64,000 bases of DNA from Pseudonocardia sp. SCN 73-27 (lineage in GTDB: Bacteria; Actinomycetota; Actinomycetes; Mycobacteriales; Pseudonocardiaceae), in NCBI GenBank assembly GCA_001725415.1, contig MEGH01000018.1, positions 1 through 64,000 of the forward strand. The letters are read 5' to 3'. Below are positions 38,446 to 49,470 of this stretch, one piece after another (the first letter of the stretch is position 1; each line of letters begins with the position of its first letter). The notes under the pieces were generated by a model. The model was not told the DNA's origin. It did not search any database and worked only from the letters and a program-made list of their open reading frames with translations. A program made the position numbers and the translations under genes.

Positions 38446-39334
38446 TCTCCTCGACCTCGCCCCAGCCGCGCTCGGCGAGATGGTCGAGGACGCCGCGGAC
38501 CAGCACCTCCGGCACCGACGCGCCACTGGTGACACCGACGGTCCGCACGCCGTCGAGCCAGCTGTCGTCGATCTGGCGGGCGTAGTCGATCAGGTACGAC
38601 GCCCCGGCGCCGGCGGCGAGGGCGACCTCGACGAGCCGCACCGAGTTCGACGAGTTGGCCGACCCGACCACCAGCACCAGGTCGCACTGCGGCGCCATCG
38701 CCTTGACCGCGACCTGCCGGTTCTGCGTGGCGTAGCAGATGTCGTCGCTCGGCGGGTTCTGCAGCGTGGGGAAGCGCTCGCGCAGCGCGTTCACCGTCTG
38801 CATCGTCTCGTCGACGCTCAGCGTGGTCTGCGACAGCCACACGACCTTCTCCGGGTCGCGAACCGTCACCGAGGCGACGTCGGCGACGGAGTCGACGAGC
38901 TGCACGTTGTCGGGCGCCTCACCGGAGGTGCCCTCGACCTCCTCGTGGCCGCGGTGGCCGACGAGCAGGATGTCGTAGTCCTCGCGGGCGAACCGCTTGA
39001 CCTCGCCGTGGACCTTGGTCACCAACGGGCAGGTCGCGTCGATCGTGCGGAGCTCGCGGTCCTTGGCCTGGTCGCGGACGGCCGGTGAGACACCGTGCGC
39101 CGAGAACACGACGATCGAGCCGGGCGGCACCTCGTCGGTCTCGTCGACGAAGATGGCGCCGCGGTCGCTCAGGGTCTGTACCACGTGGACGTTGTGCACG
39201 ATCTGCTTGCGGACGTACACCGGCGCGCCGTGCTTCTCCAGCGCCTGCTCGACCGCCTCGACGGCCCGGTCGACGCCGGCGCAGTATCCGCGCGGCTTGG
39301 CCAGCAGAACTCGCTTCGTCTCGGGTCCGGACAT
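38375..39334 (-). CDS. ispH: 4-hydroxy-3-methylbut-2-enyl diphosphate reductase
   Basis: 319 residues. All three iron-sulfur cysteines are present: [25 protein letters not shown] and [20 protein letters not shown] PQCDLVLVV, along with the His motifs FSAHGVSP and [11 protein letters not shown] and the catalytic Glu of VEGTSGE. Catalyses the last step of the MEP isoprenoid pathway to IPP and DMAPP. The window also encodes a cis-prenyltransferase that uses these products. The stop lies inside the 3' end of the convergent DUF6542 gene. Confidence 0.95.
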   Translation of the reverse strand: MSGPETKRVLLAKPRGYCAGVDRAVEAVEQALEKHGAPVYVRKQIVHNVHVVQTLSDRGAIFVDETDEVPPGSIVVFSAHGVSPAVRDQAKDRELRTIDATCPLVTKVHGEVKRFAREDYDILLVGHRGHEEVEGTSGEAPDNVQLVDSVADVASVTVRDPEKVVWLSQTTLSVDETMQTVNALRERFPTLQNPPSDDICYATQNRQVAVKAMAPQCDLVLVVGSANSSNSVRLVEVALAAGAGASYLIDYARQIDDSWLDGVRTVGVTSGASVPEVLVRGVLDHLAERGWGEVEEITTAEETLTFSLPRELRPSRVAR

Positions 39335-39683
39335 GCCTCCAGCGTACGGGCGCCGCCGCGACCCGGCCGCCGGACGTGACCCACACCCACTCGACGCGCC
39401 TGCCCAAGCCGCGCGGCGGACGTGGAGCGGGGCGCCGCGTGGCTCGCTCCACTCCCGCCGCGCCCGCCTCCCGTGGAACGGGCTCGCCCTCGCGCCGAAC
39501 CGGGCCTTCGTCGTCGTGATCGACGTTTCCCGAACAGGAACGCTGCTGATGTCGCAGAAGCGGCTACTCGCATGCCGAGACACAGACCCGGCGGCGACGC
39601 GAAGGGCGGTGTCGCGGAGAACCCGTAGTGGCGCAGCACCTCCCCCAGGTGACGCACCCGGCGTCGCAGGGGATGATGCGGTC
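39335..39683. other. Intergenic region between ispH and the lipid-droplet protein gene
   Basis: 349 bases; no supported gene. Open frames present are shadows without ribosome sites. GATGAT at 39672-39677, six bases before ATG 39684, is a candidate -10 for a leaderless message. Confidence 0.4.
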
Positions 39684-40277
39684 ATGAAGCCGCTGCCGAT
39701 GCCGGTGCGGATCGCCGCCGGCCTAGTCGCGACCGCCGTCGAGCAGGCCCGTGACCTGCCCCGCCTCGTCACCGAACTGCCGGTGACGGCCGTGAGCCAG
39801 GCGCTGCAGGCGTCGATGCGGGTGCAGCAGCGCGTCACCGAGCTGGCGATCAAGGGCGACCGCGCGCTGGGTGCGCTGCGCCCGGTCCCGGAGACCCCGA
39901 GCTGGGCGACGTTCGACGAGGACGAGCCCCCGTCGACGAACGGCGCATCGGTCACGTCGATGCGCGCCCGCGCCACGTTCGACGACGACGTCACACCCGC
40001 GACCGAGGACGACCTCCCGGCCGACCCGTCCGATCCGATCGACGTCGCCGACCCTGCCGGCGAGGTCGCCGCCGAGACCCGCCGAGCCGAGCACGAGGAC
40101 GGCCCCGACGTCCTACCCGGCTACTCCGGCATGACCATTCCGCAGCTGCGCGGGCACCTGCGCCGGTTCGGCGTGGAGGATCTGCGCACCCTGCTGCAGT
40201 GGGAGATCAGCCACGGCAACCGGCCGCCGTACGTGACGATGCTGGGCAACCGCATCGTGACCGTCACCGAGGAGTGA
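39684..40277 (+). CDS. Lipid droplet-associated protein (Rv1109c-like)
   Basis: 197 residues. An amphipathic N-terminus ([40 protein letters not shown]) is followed by an acidic, variable middle and a conserved C-terminal SAP-like segment, [20 protein letters not shown] to [20 protein letters not shown]. This matches the actinobacterial family annotated as lipid-droplet associated and located, as here, between ispH and xseA. The stop overlaps the xseA start (GTGA). Confidence 0.8.
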   Translation: MKPLPMPVRIAAGLVATAVEQARDLPRLVTELPVTAVSQALQASMRVQQRVTELAIKGDRALGALRPVPETPSWATFDEDEPPSTNGASVTSMRARATFDDDVTPATEDDLPADPSDPIDVADPAGEVAAETRRAEHEDGPDVLPGYSGMTIPQLRGHLRRFGVEDLRTLLQWEISHGNRPPYVTMLGNRIVTVTEE

Positions 40278-41545
40278 GCGAGGCCCCGACCTCGCCCGAG
40301 TCGCCGTGGCCGGTCCGCACGGTCGCGCGCAAGATCGCGGAGTGGGTGGACCGGCTCGGCGCCGTCTGGGTCGAGGGTCAGCTGGCGCAGGTCACGGCCC
40401 GGCCCGGGACGGGGACGGCGTTCCTGACGCTGCGCGACCCGGCCGCCGACGTGTCCCTGCAGCTCACGTGCCCGGTCGCGCTGGTCCGCGAGGGCGGCCC
40501 GGCGGTGGCGGAGGGCAACCGGGTCGTCGTGCACGGGAGGCCGTCGTTCTTCCTGGGGCGTGGGACGTTGAGCCTGCGGGTCGACCGCATCCAGGCCGTC
40601 GGCCTCGGTGAGCTGCTGGCGCGCATCGAGCGGTTGCGGCGGCTGCTGGCCGCGGAGGGTCTGTTCGACCTGGCTCGCAAGCGGCCGTTGCCGTTCCTGC
40701 CCGGGAGGATCGGGCTGATCACGGGCCGGGCGTCGGCGGCGGAGCACGACGTCGTCAGCAATGCGACGGCGCGCTGGCCGTCGGTGCGGTTCCGGATCGA
40801 GCACACCGCGACGCAGGGGTCGTTGGCCGTGCCGCAGATCGTCGAGGCACTCGGGGTGCTCGACCGGGACCCGGACGTCGACGTGATCGTGCTGGCCCGG
40901 GGCGGGGGCAGCGTCGAGGACCTGTTGCCGTTCTCGGACGAGACGCTGTGCCGGGCGGTGGCCGACTGCCGCACGCCGGTGGTGTCGGCGATCGGGCACG
41001 AGCCCGACACCCCGCTCGTCGACCACGTCGCCGACCTGCGCTGCTCCACCCCGACCGAGGCGGGCCGCCGCCTGGTGCCCGATCTCGCGGAGGAGAGCGC
41101 GCGGATCGCCGGGCTGCGGGACCGGGCGCGGCGGGCGTTGCACGGCTGGGTCGACCGGGAGCAGCGGCTGCTGGCGGCGTTGCGGGCCCGGCCGGTACTG
41201 GCGGATCCGTTGCGCGCCATGCAGTCGCGCCACGACGAGATCGAGCGGTTGCGCGACCGCACCCACACCGCTGTCGAGCGGGGGCTGGCCGCGCGGACGA
41301 CGGAGGTCGAGCACCTGCGCGCCCGGCTGACCACGCTCGGACCGGCGGCGACGTTGGCCCGCGGTTACGCCGTCGTGCAGCGCGTGCCACAGGACGGCGC
41401 ATCCGACCGCGGCGTCGCCTGGCCGGTGCTGCGCGCAACCGGCGAGGTCGGCGACGGTGACCGGCTGCGCATCCGGGTCGCGGACGGCGCGGTGACGGCC
41501 CGCGTCGTCGCGGACGGCGCCGCCCGGCAGGATGACCCGTCATGA
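40274..41545 (+). CDS. xseA: Exodeoxyribonuclease VII large subunit
   Basis: 423 residues. N-terminal OB fold ([20 protein letters not shown]), catalytic core with [34 protein letters not shown] and the DEPDT-type motif [18 protein letters not shown], then a long helical C-terminus and a final ARGYAVVQR strand. Degrades single-stranded DNA together with XseB. GTG start overlapping the previous gene, and overlapping xseB at its end. Confidence 0.94.
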   Translation: MSEAPTSPESPWPVRTVARKIAEWVDRLGAVWVEGQLAQVTARPGTGTAFLTLRDPAADVSLQLTCPVALVREGGPAVAEGNRVVVHGRPSFFLGRGTLSLRVDRIQAVGLGELLARIERLRRLLAAEGLFDLARKRPLPFLPGRIGLITGRASAAEHDVVSNATARWPSVRFRIEHTATQGSLAVPQIVEALGVLDRDPDVDVIVLARGGGSVEDLLPFSDETLCRAVADCRTPVVSAIGHEPDTPLVDHVADLRCSTPTEAGRRLVPDLAEESARIAGLRDRARRALHGWVDREQRLLAALRARPVLADPLRAMQSRHDEIERLRDRTHTAVERGLAARTTEVEHLRARLTTLGPAATLARGYAVVQRVPQDGASDRGVAWPVLRATGEVGDGDRLRIRVADGAVTARVVADGAARQDDPS

Positions 41546-41766
41546 GCGACGCACGGCCCCCGGTCGAGAGCCTGGACTACGAGCAGGCCCGCGACGAGCT
41601 GGCCGAGGTGGTCCGCACGTTGGAGGTCGGCGGCCTGGGGCTCGACGAGTCCGTGGCGCTGTGGGAACGCGGCGAGGCGCTGGCCCGCCGCTGCGAGGAG
41701 CGGCTGGCCGGGGCGCGCGAGCGCGTCGAGAAGGCCCTGGACGAGGCCCGCGAGCAGGACGACTGA
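41542..41766 (+). CDS. xseB: Exodeoxyribonuclease VII small subunit
   Basis: 74 residues, typical XseB length. [20 protein letters not shown] then [20 protein letters not shown] is diagnostic of the family. It starts inside the xseA stop (ATGA) and assembles several copies with one XseA. Confidence 0.94.
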   Translation: MSDARPPVESLDYEQARDELAEVVRTLEVGGLGLDESVALWERGEALARRCEERLAGARERVEKALDEAREQDD

Positions 41767-41782
41767 TCCGGGGCCCCGCCGG

Positions 41783-42598
41783 TCAGGACGGTGTGCGGCC
41801 CGCCGGGAGCTGCCGGCCGTCGACGGTGGCCTGGGCGAGCGTGCGGAAGTCGGCGTCGGTGGCGCTGCCGGTGAGCAGCAGCCGTGACGGCGGGTCCGCC
41901 GACGGCAGCTGCGCCACCCACATCGCTTCCTTGCGGGGCCCGACGATGTAGGTGACCCAGGTCAGGCCGGCGGCGTCGACGGTGCCGGTCGCGGTCTGCG
42001 GGCCGCCCGCCTCGGAGGCGACGAGGTTCTCCTCGGAGGCGTCGCTCTGGACGAGCCGCAGGTAGGCGCCGCCCCCGGTGATGTAGCCGACGCGCACGGA
42101 GCGGCCGCCGCCGTCGACGGGCCCGGAGTCGACGGAGTTGGCCCGCCAGGTCTCGGGGACGGTCGGGACGTGCAGCGCGAACGGCGTCACGGGCGCCGCG
42201 TCCTGGAGGCGGGCGACCGCGTCGACGACCGGGACCGACTCGGGGTCGACCGTGGGGCCGCCGGGACTGAACGAGCAGGACCGCGTGAACAGCACGGCGA
42301 TGACGATGATCACGCCCATCGCGACGAGCATGTCGCGTACGGAGAGCACGGAGCGGTGCGGTGTGACCGGCGGCTGGGACCCGGTGGCGACGGGGACGCG
42401 GGTGCGCGCCGGCTCGCCCGCCGCGGCGTTTCCGCCCGCCGGCTGGGCACCTTCAGCGCCCTCACCTGCGGCGACGTCGCCATCACCCTGCAACGGGGAC
42501 GGGCCGGACGCGGCCGGCGCCGCGTCAGGGGCCGCGGGTTCGGTCCCGGCGCGGTCCTGCTCGGAGCGTGGCTCTTCGGGCGGCGGTGCACTGCTCAC
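41783..42598 (-). CDS. DUF4245-domain membrane-anchored protein
   Basis: 271 residues from GTG 42598. A disordered Pro/Ala/Glu N-terminus of about 85 residues precedes one membrane helix ([19 protein letters not shown]) and an exported DUF4245 domain ([60 protein letters not shown]). The family (Rv1100-like) is restricted to actinobacteria; function unknown. Divergent from glpX, as in mycobacteria. Confidence 0.85.
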   Translation of the reverse strand: MSSAPPPEEPRSEQDRAGTEPAAPDAAPAASGPSPLQGDGDVAAGEGAEGAQPAGGNAAAGEPARTRVPVATGSQPPVTPHRSVLSVRDMLVAMGVIIVIAVLFTRSCSFSPGGPTVDPESVPVVDAVARLQDAAPVTPFALHVPTVPETWRANSVDSGPVDGGGRSVRVGYITGGGAYLRLVQSDASEENLVASEAGGPQTATGTVDAAGLTWVTYIVGPRKEAMWVAQLPSADPPSRLLLTGSATDADFRTLAQATVDGRQLPAGRTPS

Positions 42599-42690
42599 GT
42601 CACCATCGTCTCAGGCGCTCGACGGGCCGGCGCGGGGCGCCGATCTGCGAGGATCGGAACCAGACACCCCCGACCCATGGAGGCGCCCCC

Positions 42691-43722
<1,032 letters not shown>

Positions 43723-43844
43723 TCCTGTCCCGTGGACCGACCTGCCCCGACGTGACCGAATCGTGAACATCCGGCGACACGATCGGGGCGGGTCGGCGTG
43801 GTGTGATCGTCCCGCGTCCGGGGGGCCGTGACAGGGGGTGCGGA

Positions 43845-44450
43845 ATGCGCACGTTTCGGGTGATCGTCGCGTTGCTCGCGGGCGTGGTCGTGCTCGCCGG
43901 ATGCGCCCGTGCGGGCGCGGAGCCGTCGAAGTTCCCGGACCGGGTCCCGCCCGCGGCCCCCACGTCGGCGCAGCACGCGGTCCCGCCCGCAACGTCGCCC
44001 CCGACGACGGCTCTCACGACGACCACCACGGCGCCGCCCACGACGACCGCCCCGAGGCCGACGACCGCGAAGCCTGCGGCCCCGGCCGGGCTCGCGCCCG
44101 GCACCCCGTGCAAGGCGACGGTCTCGGCGTGCGTCCAGCTGTCGACGAAGAAGGCGTGGCTGATCACCGGCGGCAAGGTCTCCTACGGGCCTGTGCCGAT
44201 CACCAGCGGCCGCCCGGGGTGGCGCACACCGCCGGGCATGTTCGCGGTGACGTTCAAGAACATCAACCACAAGAGCAGCCTGTTCAACGACGCACCGATG
44301 CCGTACTCCGTGTTCTTCAACGGAGGCATCGCCTTCCACCAGGGCAGCCTGTCGCAGCAGTCGCACGGCTGCATCCACCTGTCCAAGGCGGCGGCGCAGA
44401 CGTTCTTCTCGGCGCTGAGCAAGGGCGAACCGGTCCAGGTCGTCTCCTGA
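43845..44450 (+). CDS. L,D-transpeptidase (YkuD)-like lipoprotein
   Basis: 201 residues from ATG 43845. The signal peptide ends in a lipobox VVLAGC (Cys about residue 18). A Thr/Pro linker follows, then a YkuD-type domain: [40 protein letters not shown], and the catalytic [12 protein letters not shown] (His and Cys). It would cross-link peptidoglycan or attach proteins to the wall from the membrane surface. The domain is short (about 105 residues), but the active-site motif is intact. Confidence 0.85.
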   Translation: MRTFRVIVALLAGVVVLAGCARAGAEPSKFPDRVPPAAPTSAQHAVPPATSPPTTALTTTTTAPPTTTAPRPTTAKPAAPAGLAPGTPCKATVSACVQLSTKKAWLITGGKVSYGPVPITSGRPGWRTPPGMFAVTFKNINHKSSLFNDAPMPYSVFFNGGIAFHQGSLSQQSHGCIHLSKAAAQTFFSALSKGEPVQVVS

Positions 44451-44494
44451 GCAACCCGGTGGTGGCCGTCTCGTCGTCAACCGCGCCCTGCGGG

Positions 44495-44508
44495 GTAAGA
44501 CTGGTTTC
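44495..44508 (+). promoter_or_regulatory. Leaderless-type -10 element before fumC
   Basis: TAAGACT ends six bases before ATG 44509, the spacing expected when transcription begins at the start codon. No Shine-Dalgarno sequence is present, supporting a leaderless message. Confidence 0.5.
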
Positions 44509-45912
44509 ATGACCGACTCCGACGGCAGCGGGTTCAGGATCGAGCACGACACGATGGGCGAGGTCCGGGTCCCCGCCGACGCCCTGTGGCGCGCGCAGAC
44601 CCAGCGGGCCGTCGAGAACTTCCCGATCTCCGGCCGTGGCCTCGAGCGGGCCCAGATCCGTGCGCTCGGCCTGGTCAAGGCCGCGGCGGCGCGCGTCAAC
44701 AAGAGGATCGGTGTGCTCGACGGGACCGTCGCCGACGCCGTCGCCGCCGCTGCGGACGAGGTCGCCGAGGGCCGCCACGACGACCACTTCCCCGTCGACG
44801 TCTTCCAGACGGGGTCGGGCACGTCGTCGAACATGAACGCCAACGAGGTCATCGCGACGCTCGCCTCCCGCACCGGGGTAGACGTCCACCCGAACGACCA
44901 CGTCAACGCGTCGCAGTCGTCGAACGACGTCTTCCCGACGACGATCCACCTGGCCGCGACGGAGGCCATGGCCCGCGACGCCGCGCCGGCGCTCGACCAT
45001 CTCGCCGCCGCGCTGCGCCGGCGCGCCGCCGACTGGACCGACGTCGTGAAGGCGGGCCGCACGCACCTGATGGACGCCGTCCCGATCACGCTCGGTCAGG
45101 AGGCCGGCGGCTGGGCGACACAGGCGGAGAACGGCGCGGCGCGGGTGCGTGACGTGCTGCCGCGGCTGGCGCAGCTGCCGATCGGCGGGACGGCCGTCGG
45201 TACCGGGCTGAACGCGCCGACGGGGTTCGGCGCGGCGGTCGTCGACCAGCTGCGCGCGGCCACGGGCCTGGACGTGCTGGCGGAGGCGCCCGACCACATC
45301 GAGGCGCAGGGTGCGCGGGACGCGCTGGTCGAGGCGTCGGGGGCGCTGCGGACGGCCGCGGTGTCGCTGTACAAGATCGCGAACGACCTGCGGTGGCTGT
45401 CGTCGGGCCCGCGGACCGGGCTGGCGGAGATCCACCTGCCCGACCTGCAGCCGGGTAGCTCGATCATGCCGGGCAAGGTCAACCCGGTGATCTGCGAGGC
45501 GACGATGATGGTCGCGGCGCAGGTCATCGGCAACGACGCGACCGTCGCGTTCTCGGGCAGCCAGGGCAACCTGGAGCTCAACGTGATGATGCCGGTGATG
45601 GCGCGCAACGTGCTGGAGTCGGCCCGGCTGCTGGCGTCGGTGGCGCGGCTGCTGGCCGACAAGGTCGTCGACGGGGCGGAGGCCGACGTCGAGCGGACGC
45701 GGGAGTACGCGGAGTCGTCGCCGTCGATCGTGACGCCGCTGAACAAGTACCTCGGGTACGAGGAGGCGGCGACGATCGCGAAGCAATCGCTGAAGGAGCG
45801 GCGCACGATCCGTGACGTCGTGCTGGAGCGGGGGCACGTCGAGGCGGGGCGGTTGACGCTGGAGCAGCTCGACGCCGCGTTGGACGTGTTGGCGATGACG
45901 CGCCCCAGCTAG
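44509..45912 (+). CDS. fumC: Class II fumarate hydratase
   Basis: 467 residues. FumC signatures include [37 protein letters not shown], the active-site region [13 protein letters not shown] and the family loop [16 protein letters not shown]. Interconverts fumarate and malate in the TCA cycle. Gene order glpX-fumC is conserved in actinobacteria. Confidence 0.96.
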   Translation: MTDSDGSGFRIEHDTMGEVRVPADALWRAQTQRAVENFPISGRGLERAQIRALGLVKAAAARVNKRIGVLDGTVADAVAAAADEVAEGRHDDHFPVDVFQTGSGTSSNMNANEVIATLASRTGVDVHPNDHVNASQSSNDVFPTTIHLAATEAMARDAAPALDHLAAALRRRAADWTDVVKAGRTHLMDAVPITLGQEAGGWATQAENGAARVRDVLPRLAQLPIGGTAVGTGLNAPTGFGAAVVDQLRAATGLDVLAEAPDHIEAQGARDALVEASGALRTAAVSLYKIANDLRWLSSGPRTGLAEIHLPDLQPGSSIMPGKVNPVICEATMMVAAQVIGNDATVAFSGSQGNLELNVMMPVMARNVLESARLLASVARLLADKVVDGAEADVERTREYAESSPSIVTPLNKYLGYEEAATIAKQSLKERRTIRDVVLERGHVEAGRLTLEQLDAALDVLAMTRPS

Positions 45913-46039
45913 CAACTGAGGGTGACGCAGCCCACGTCTCGTACCTGATCTGTTCACCCAATCGTCAGACTGAGTCCCTCTACGCGTGACAACGTGTGAC
46001 CGCTCCCCCGCGATCACCCTTCCCACGTTGGGACTCCGT

Positions 46040-47224
46040 ATGGACGACGGGCACGAGAGGTTCGCGTTCGAACCGGTCTTCAACCTGCGCACGGCGCGCG
46101 TCGTCGGCTTCGAGGTCCGGCCACGGCACGCCCGGGACAACATCGCCGACCGGGCCGCGGGCTCGGTGTGGGGCACCCGGCAGGTCGTCGAGCTCGACGC
46201 GGCGGTCGCGCTGGCGTCGCTGGCCTTCGCCGCCGATGCCGACGCGACCATCCCGATGCACGTCGACGTCCTGGCCGACACGGCCGTCGCCGCCCGTCGC
46301 CGGCTGCGCGGCATCCTCGACGGGCTCGCCGAGCGGGGGCGCCCGGTGCCGCCGGTCGTGCTGGAGATCGGGCCGGCCGCCACGGCCGCGCCCACGCCCG
46401 CGCTGCTGCAGGCGCTGCGCGAGCTGCGGTCCTGGGGGTTCCGGATCGCCCTCGACGACGTGGCCGCCGGTTTCGGTCTCGACGTCCTCGCCGCCGCCCG
46501 TCCCGACCTGGTCAAACTCGACGCCCACCTCGTGGCCGGCCTACCCGCCGGAGGTCTGGAGCGCACGGTCGCGGGCGCGATCGTCGACGTCGCCAGGGCC
46601 GCGGGGTCCCGTGTCGTCGCCGTCGAGGTGAGCCGCCGCGAGGAGCTCACGGCGCTGGCCGAGCTCGGCGTGATGCTCGCCCAGGGTCCGCTGCTGTCGG
46701 CGCCGCGGCGCCGGGCGTCGATGAGCGGGGTGGCCCTGCCGATCGACCTCACACTGGCAGGCGTCGTCCCCGCCGCCGAGCCCGTACCGGCCGACCCACG
46801 CCTCCCCGCGCAGACCGGCCCGTCGTCGGTGCGCGAGCTGGCGCAGGCCGCGGTCACGCTGCCCGACACCGTCACCGCCGAGGACGCCCGCCGCGCGTTC
46901 GGCGACCATCCGCACGCCGGTGGCGTCGTCCTGCTCGGCCCGCACCAGGTGCCGACGTGCTACCTCGACCGCAACCGGTTCATGCTCGCGATCTCCGGCC
47001 CGTACGGCCGGGCCCTCTATGCCGCCCGCCCGGCGGCGACGCTCGGCGAGAAGCCGCGGATCCTCCCGGAGACCACCGTGGTGGCCGAGGCGTTGCGCTG
47101 GAGCCTCGCCGGGGACCCGGCGCGCAGCTACGACGACGTCGTCCTCGTCTCGGGCGAGGGCGCGTGCACCGGCGTGGTCCGGGTGGCCGACCTGCTGCGC
47201 ACCGCCACCACCGCGGCCGCCTGA
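46040..47224 (+). CDS. Degenerate EAL-domain protein
   Basis: 394 residues from ATG 46040 (GTG 45986 would add 18). The EAL fold is recognisable: RFAFEPVFNLRTARVVGFEV at the start, VLEIGPAA, FRIALDDVAAGFGLDVLAAA, RPDLVKLDAHLV and VEVSRREELTALAELGVMLA. However the catalytic EAL triplet is EVR and LEIT-type metal ligands are altered (LEIG), so c-di-GMP hydrolysis is unlikely; a binding or scaffold role is probable. A C-terminal domain (VTAEDARRAFGDHPHAGGVV, YLDRNRFMLAISGPYGRALY) resembles the CBS-like module found in related EAL proteins. No RBS is obvious. Confidence 0.75.
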   Translation: MDDGHERFAFEPVFNLRTARVVGFEVRPRHARDNIADRAAGSVWGTRQVVELDAAVALASLAFAADADATIPMHVDVLADTAVAARRRLRGILDGLAERGRPVPPVVLEIGPAATAAPTPALLQALRELRSWGFRIALDDVAAGFGLDVLAAARPDLVKLDAHLVAGLPAGGLERTVAGAIVDVARAAGSRVVAVEVSRREELTALAELGVMLAQGPLLSAPRRRASMSGVALPIDLTLAGVVPAAEPVPADPRLPAQTGPSSVRELAQAAVTLPDTVTAEDARRAFGDHPHAGGVVLLGPHQVPTCYLDRNRFMLAISGPYGRALYAARPAATLGEKPRILPETTVVAEALRWSLAGDPARSYDDVVLVSGEGACTGVVRVADLLRTATTAAA

Positions 47225-47320
47225 TCACACCTTGGTATCGGTCCCAGCGGGGGTCGCACGGACGGACGACGATGAGCGCACCGTGCCGCGCACCGGCCCG
47301 GACCGCAGCGCTGCACCACT

Positions 47321-47414
47321 CGGACGGGTGAGGTACACCGTCCGGCAACCCTCGGCGGCGAGGCTCTCCCGGGCTCGTGACCACACGGCCCACGCTGACC
47401 GAGGAGAACGATGA
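47321..47414 (+). promoter_or_regulatory. Leader of the ABC operon: hairpin plus short upstream reading frame
   Basis: A 7-base-pair inverted repeat, CGGACGG-N10-CCGTCCG (47321-47344), is followed by GCAACC and a CTC/GAG hairpin. A 28-codon frame begins at GTG 47328 (VRYTVRQPSAARLS...) and its TGA overlaps the ATG of the binding-protein gene (ATGA at 47411). The GGCAACC-CTC-GAG-CCCGGG order is reminiscent of actinobacterial SAM-binding leaders, but the outer P1 stem is not found. It may be an attenuating or translationally coupling leader. Confidence 0.35.
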
Positions 47415-48559
47415 AGAGGATGCGCAGCGCCGCGGCGGGGATCGCGGTCGCGGCCGTGCTGGGGCTGGCCACCGGCTGTGTCAGCTCGTCGAGCGGGTCC
47501 GGGAGCGGCGGCTCGTCGTCCGCGGACGGCACGAACTGGGCGACCACCAATTCGGCGCAGGCCGGCGGCGGGATGGACGCGCTCGTCGCGGCGGCCAGGA
47601 AGGAGGGCACGCTCAACGTCATCGCGCTGCCCCCCGACTGGGCCAACTACGGCGCGATCATCAAGGGCTTCGGGGACAAGTACGGCATCAAGGTCGAGTC
47701 GGCCAACCCCGAAGGCTCCAGCCAGGACGAGATCAACGCCGTCAAGCAGCTGGGCACGCAGGACCGCGCACCCGACGTGCTCGACCTCGGCCAGGCGTTC
47801 GCCAACGGCAACACCGACCTGTTCGCGCCGTACCAGGTGGCGACGTTCGGCGACATCCCCGCGGGCAACAAGGACGCCTCCGGAGCCTGGGTCAACGACT
47901 ACGGCGGCTTCATCTCCATCGGGTGCAACACCAAGCTCGTCCCCGTCTGCCCGACGACGATCGCCGACCTCGCCAAGCCCGACTACGCCGGCAAGGTCGC
48001 CATCAACGGCGACCCGACCCAGGCCGCGGCCGGCTTCGCCTCGGTGTGGGCGGCAGCGCTGGCCAAGGGTGGCTCGCTCGACAACATCCAGCCGGGCGTC
48101 GACTACTTCGGCTCCCTCTCGAAGAGCGGCAACCTGCTGAAGATCGACCCGACCCCGGCGACGATCGAGTCCGGCCAGACCCCCATCGTCCTCGACTGGG
48201 ACTACACGAACGTCGCGCAGGCCGAGAAGGTCAAGGCGTCGTTCACCTGGCAGGTCACCGTCCCGTCCGACGGGCTGTTCGCGCAGTACTACGCGCAGGC
48301 GATCAACAAGAACGCCCCGCACCCCGCCGCGGCCCGGCTCTGGCAGGAGTACCTGTACTCCGACGAGGGCCAGAACCTGTTCCTCGCCGGCAAGGCCCGC
48401 CCGGTCCGCCTCGACAAGATGGAGGCCGCTGGCACCGCGACGCCCGCGCTCGTCGCCGCGCTGCCCAAGGTCGAGGGCGAGCCGCAGTTCCCGACGCAGC
48501 CGCAGACCGACAAGGCCAAGCAGGTCGTCGCGACCGGCTGGGCAGCGGCGACCTCGTAG
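47411..48559 (+). CDS. ABC transporter substrate-binding lipoprotein
   Basis: 382 residues. Lipoprotein signal with lipobox GLATGC (Cys about residue 24) and Ser/Gly-rich tether. The solute-binding fold is of the family 1 type: AARKEGTLNVIALPPDWANY, FGDKYGIKVESANPEGSSQD, APDVLDLGQAFANGNTDLFA and YLYSDEGQNLFLAGKARPVR. Similar proteins bind iron(III), polyamines or 2-aminoethylphosphonate; the ligand cannot be determined here. First gene of a four-gene importer with two permeases and an ATPase. Confidence 0.87.
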   Translation: MKRMRSAAAGIAVAAVLGLATGCVSSSSGSGSGGSSSADGTNWATTNSAQAGGGMDALVAAARKEGTLNVIALPPDWANYGAIIKGFGDKYGIKVESANPEGSSQDEINAVKQLGTQDRAPDVLDLGQAFANGNTDLFAPYQVATFGDIPAGNKDASGAWVNDYGGFISIGCNTKLVPVCPTTIADLAKPDYAGKVAINGDPTQAAAGFASVWAAALAKGGSLDNIQPGVDYFGSLSKSGNLLKIDPTPATIESGQTPIVLDWDYTNVAQAEKVKASFTWQVTVPSDGLFAQYYAQAINKNAPHPAAARLWQEYLYSDEGQNLFLAGKARPVRLDKMEAAGTATPALVAALPKVEGEPQFPTQPQTDKAKQVVATGWAAATS

Positions 48560-49470
48560 TGAGCTCGCTGCTCGACACCCCCGTCGCCGCCCCGAAGGAC
48601 GCTCTTCCGAGCCGTCCGGCGGGGCGGTGGCGGGCCGCACTCGGCCTGATCCCCTTCGTCGGCTACCTGCTCGTCTTCCTGGGTGGGCCGCTCTACTTCG
48701 TGGTCAGTGGCGCCCTGTCGGACCCCGACGGCCGGCCCACGTTCGACAACATCATCACGTCGCTGACGCAGCCGCAGTACCTCGCTGCGTTCCGGCAGAG
48801 CCTGCTGCTCTCGGGCGTCACCGCGGTGATCGGCGCCGTCTTCGGGACGTTCCTCGCCCAGGCGGTGCTGACCAGCAGGCCGGCAAGTCCGTTGCGGCGC
48901 ATCGTGTCCACGGCCTCGGGCGTGCTCGCCTACTTCGGCGGCGTGCCGCTGGCGTTCGCGTTCATCGCGGCCCTCGGCCAGACCGGGCTGGCGACGGCGT
49001 GGCTGCGTGGCGTCGGCATCGACCTCTACGCGTCCGGCTTCCGCATCGACTCCCTCACCGGCCTCGGCCTCACCTACGTCTACTTCCAGATCCCGCTGAT
49101 GGTCATCCTGATCACCCCCGCGCTGGAGGGGTTGCTGCCGCAGTGGCGGGAGGCCGCGGAGAACCTGGGCGCGTCGTCGTGGGCGTACTGGCGCCACGTC
49201 GCGCTGCCGGTCCTCGCCCCCGCCTTCGCGGGCGCGACGCTCGTCCTGTTCGGCAACGCCTTCGCCGCCTATGCCACCGCGCTCGCCCTGACGTCGGGGT
49301 CCATTCCCCTGGTACCGACGGCCATCGCGTCCGCGTTGTCGGGCAACGTGATCGCGGGCCAGGCGAACGTCGGCCTCGCTCTCGGGCTCGACATGGTCGT
49401 CGTGATCGCCGTCGTGATGGTGGCCTACCTGTGGCTGCAGCGCCGGGCCGCACGCTGGAACCGGCGATGA
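48559..49470 (+). CDS. ABC transporter permease (PotB/ThiP-like)
   Basis: 303 residues from GTG 48559, overlapping the previous TAG. Six membrane helices and the permease EAA loop (EAAENLGASSWAYWRHVALP, about residue 200), where the ATPase docks. Pairs with the next permease. Confidence 0.88.
   Translation: MSSLLDTPVAAPKDALPSRPAGRWRAALGLIPFVGYLLVFLGGPLYFVVSGALSDPDGRPTFDNIITSLTQPQYLAAFRQSLLLSGVTAVIGAVFGTFLAQAVLTSRPASPLRRIVSTASGVLAYFGGVPLAFAFIAALGQTGLATAWLRGVGIDLYASGFRIDSLTGLGLTYVYFQIPLMVILITPALEGLLPQWREAAENLGASSWAYWRHVALPVLAPAFAGATLVLFGNAFAAYATALALTSGSIPLVPTAIASALSGNVIAGQANVGLALGLDMVVVIAVVMVAYLWLQRRAARWNRR

Noticed and set aside
39335..39683. Possible small gene starting at ATG 39549 between ispH and the lipid-droplet protein gene
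   Set aside because: The frame simply runs into the downstream gene, has no ribosome site, and its translation is low-complexity.
47225..47410. SAM-IV-like riboswitch before the ABC operon
   Set aside because: GGCAACC and CCCGGG-TGACC segments resemble the class, but no 5' partner for the outer P1 stem was found, so it was not called as a riboswitch.
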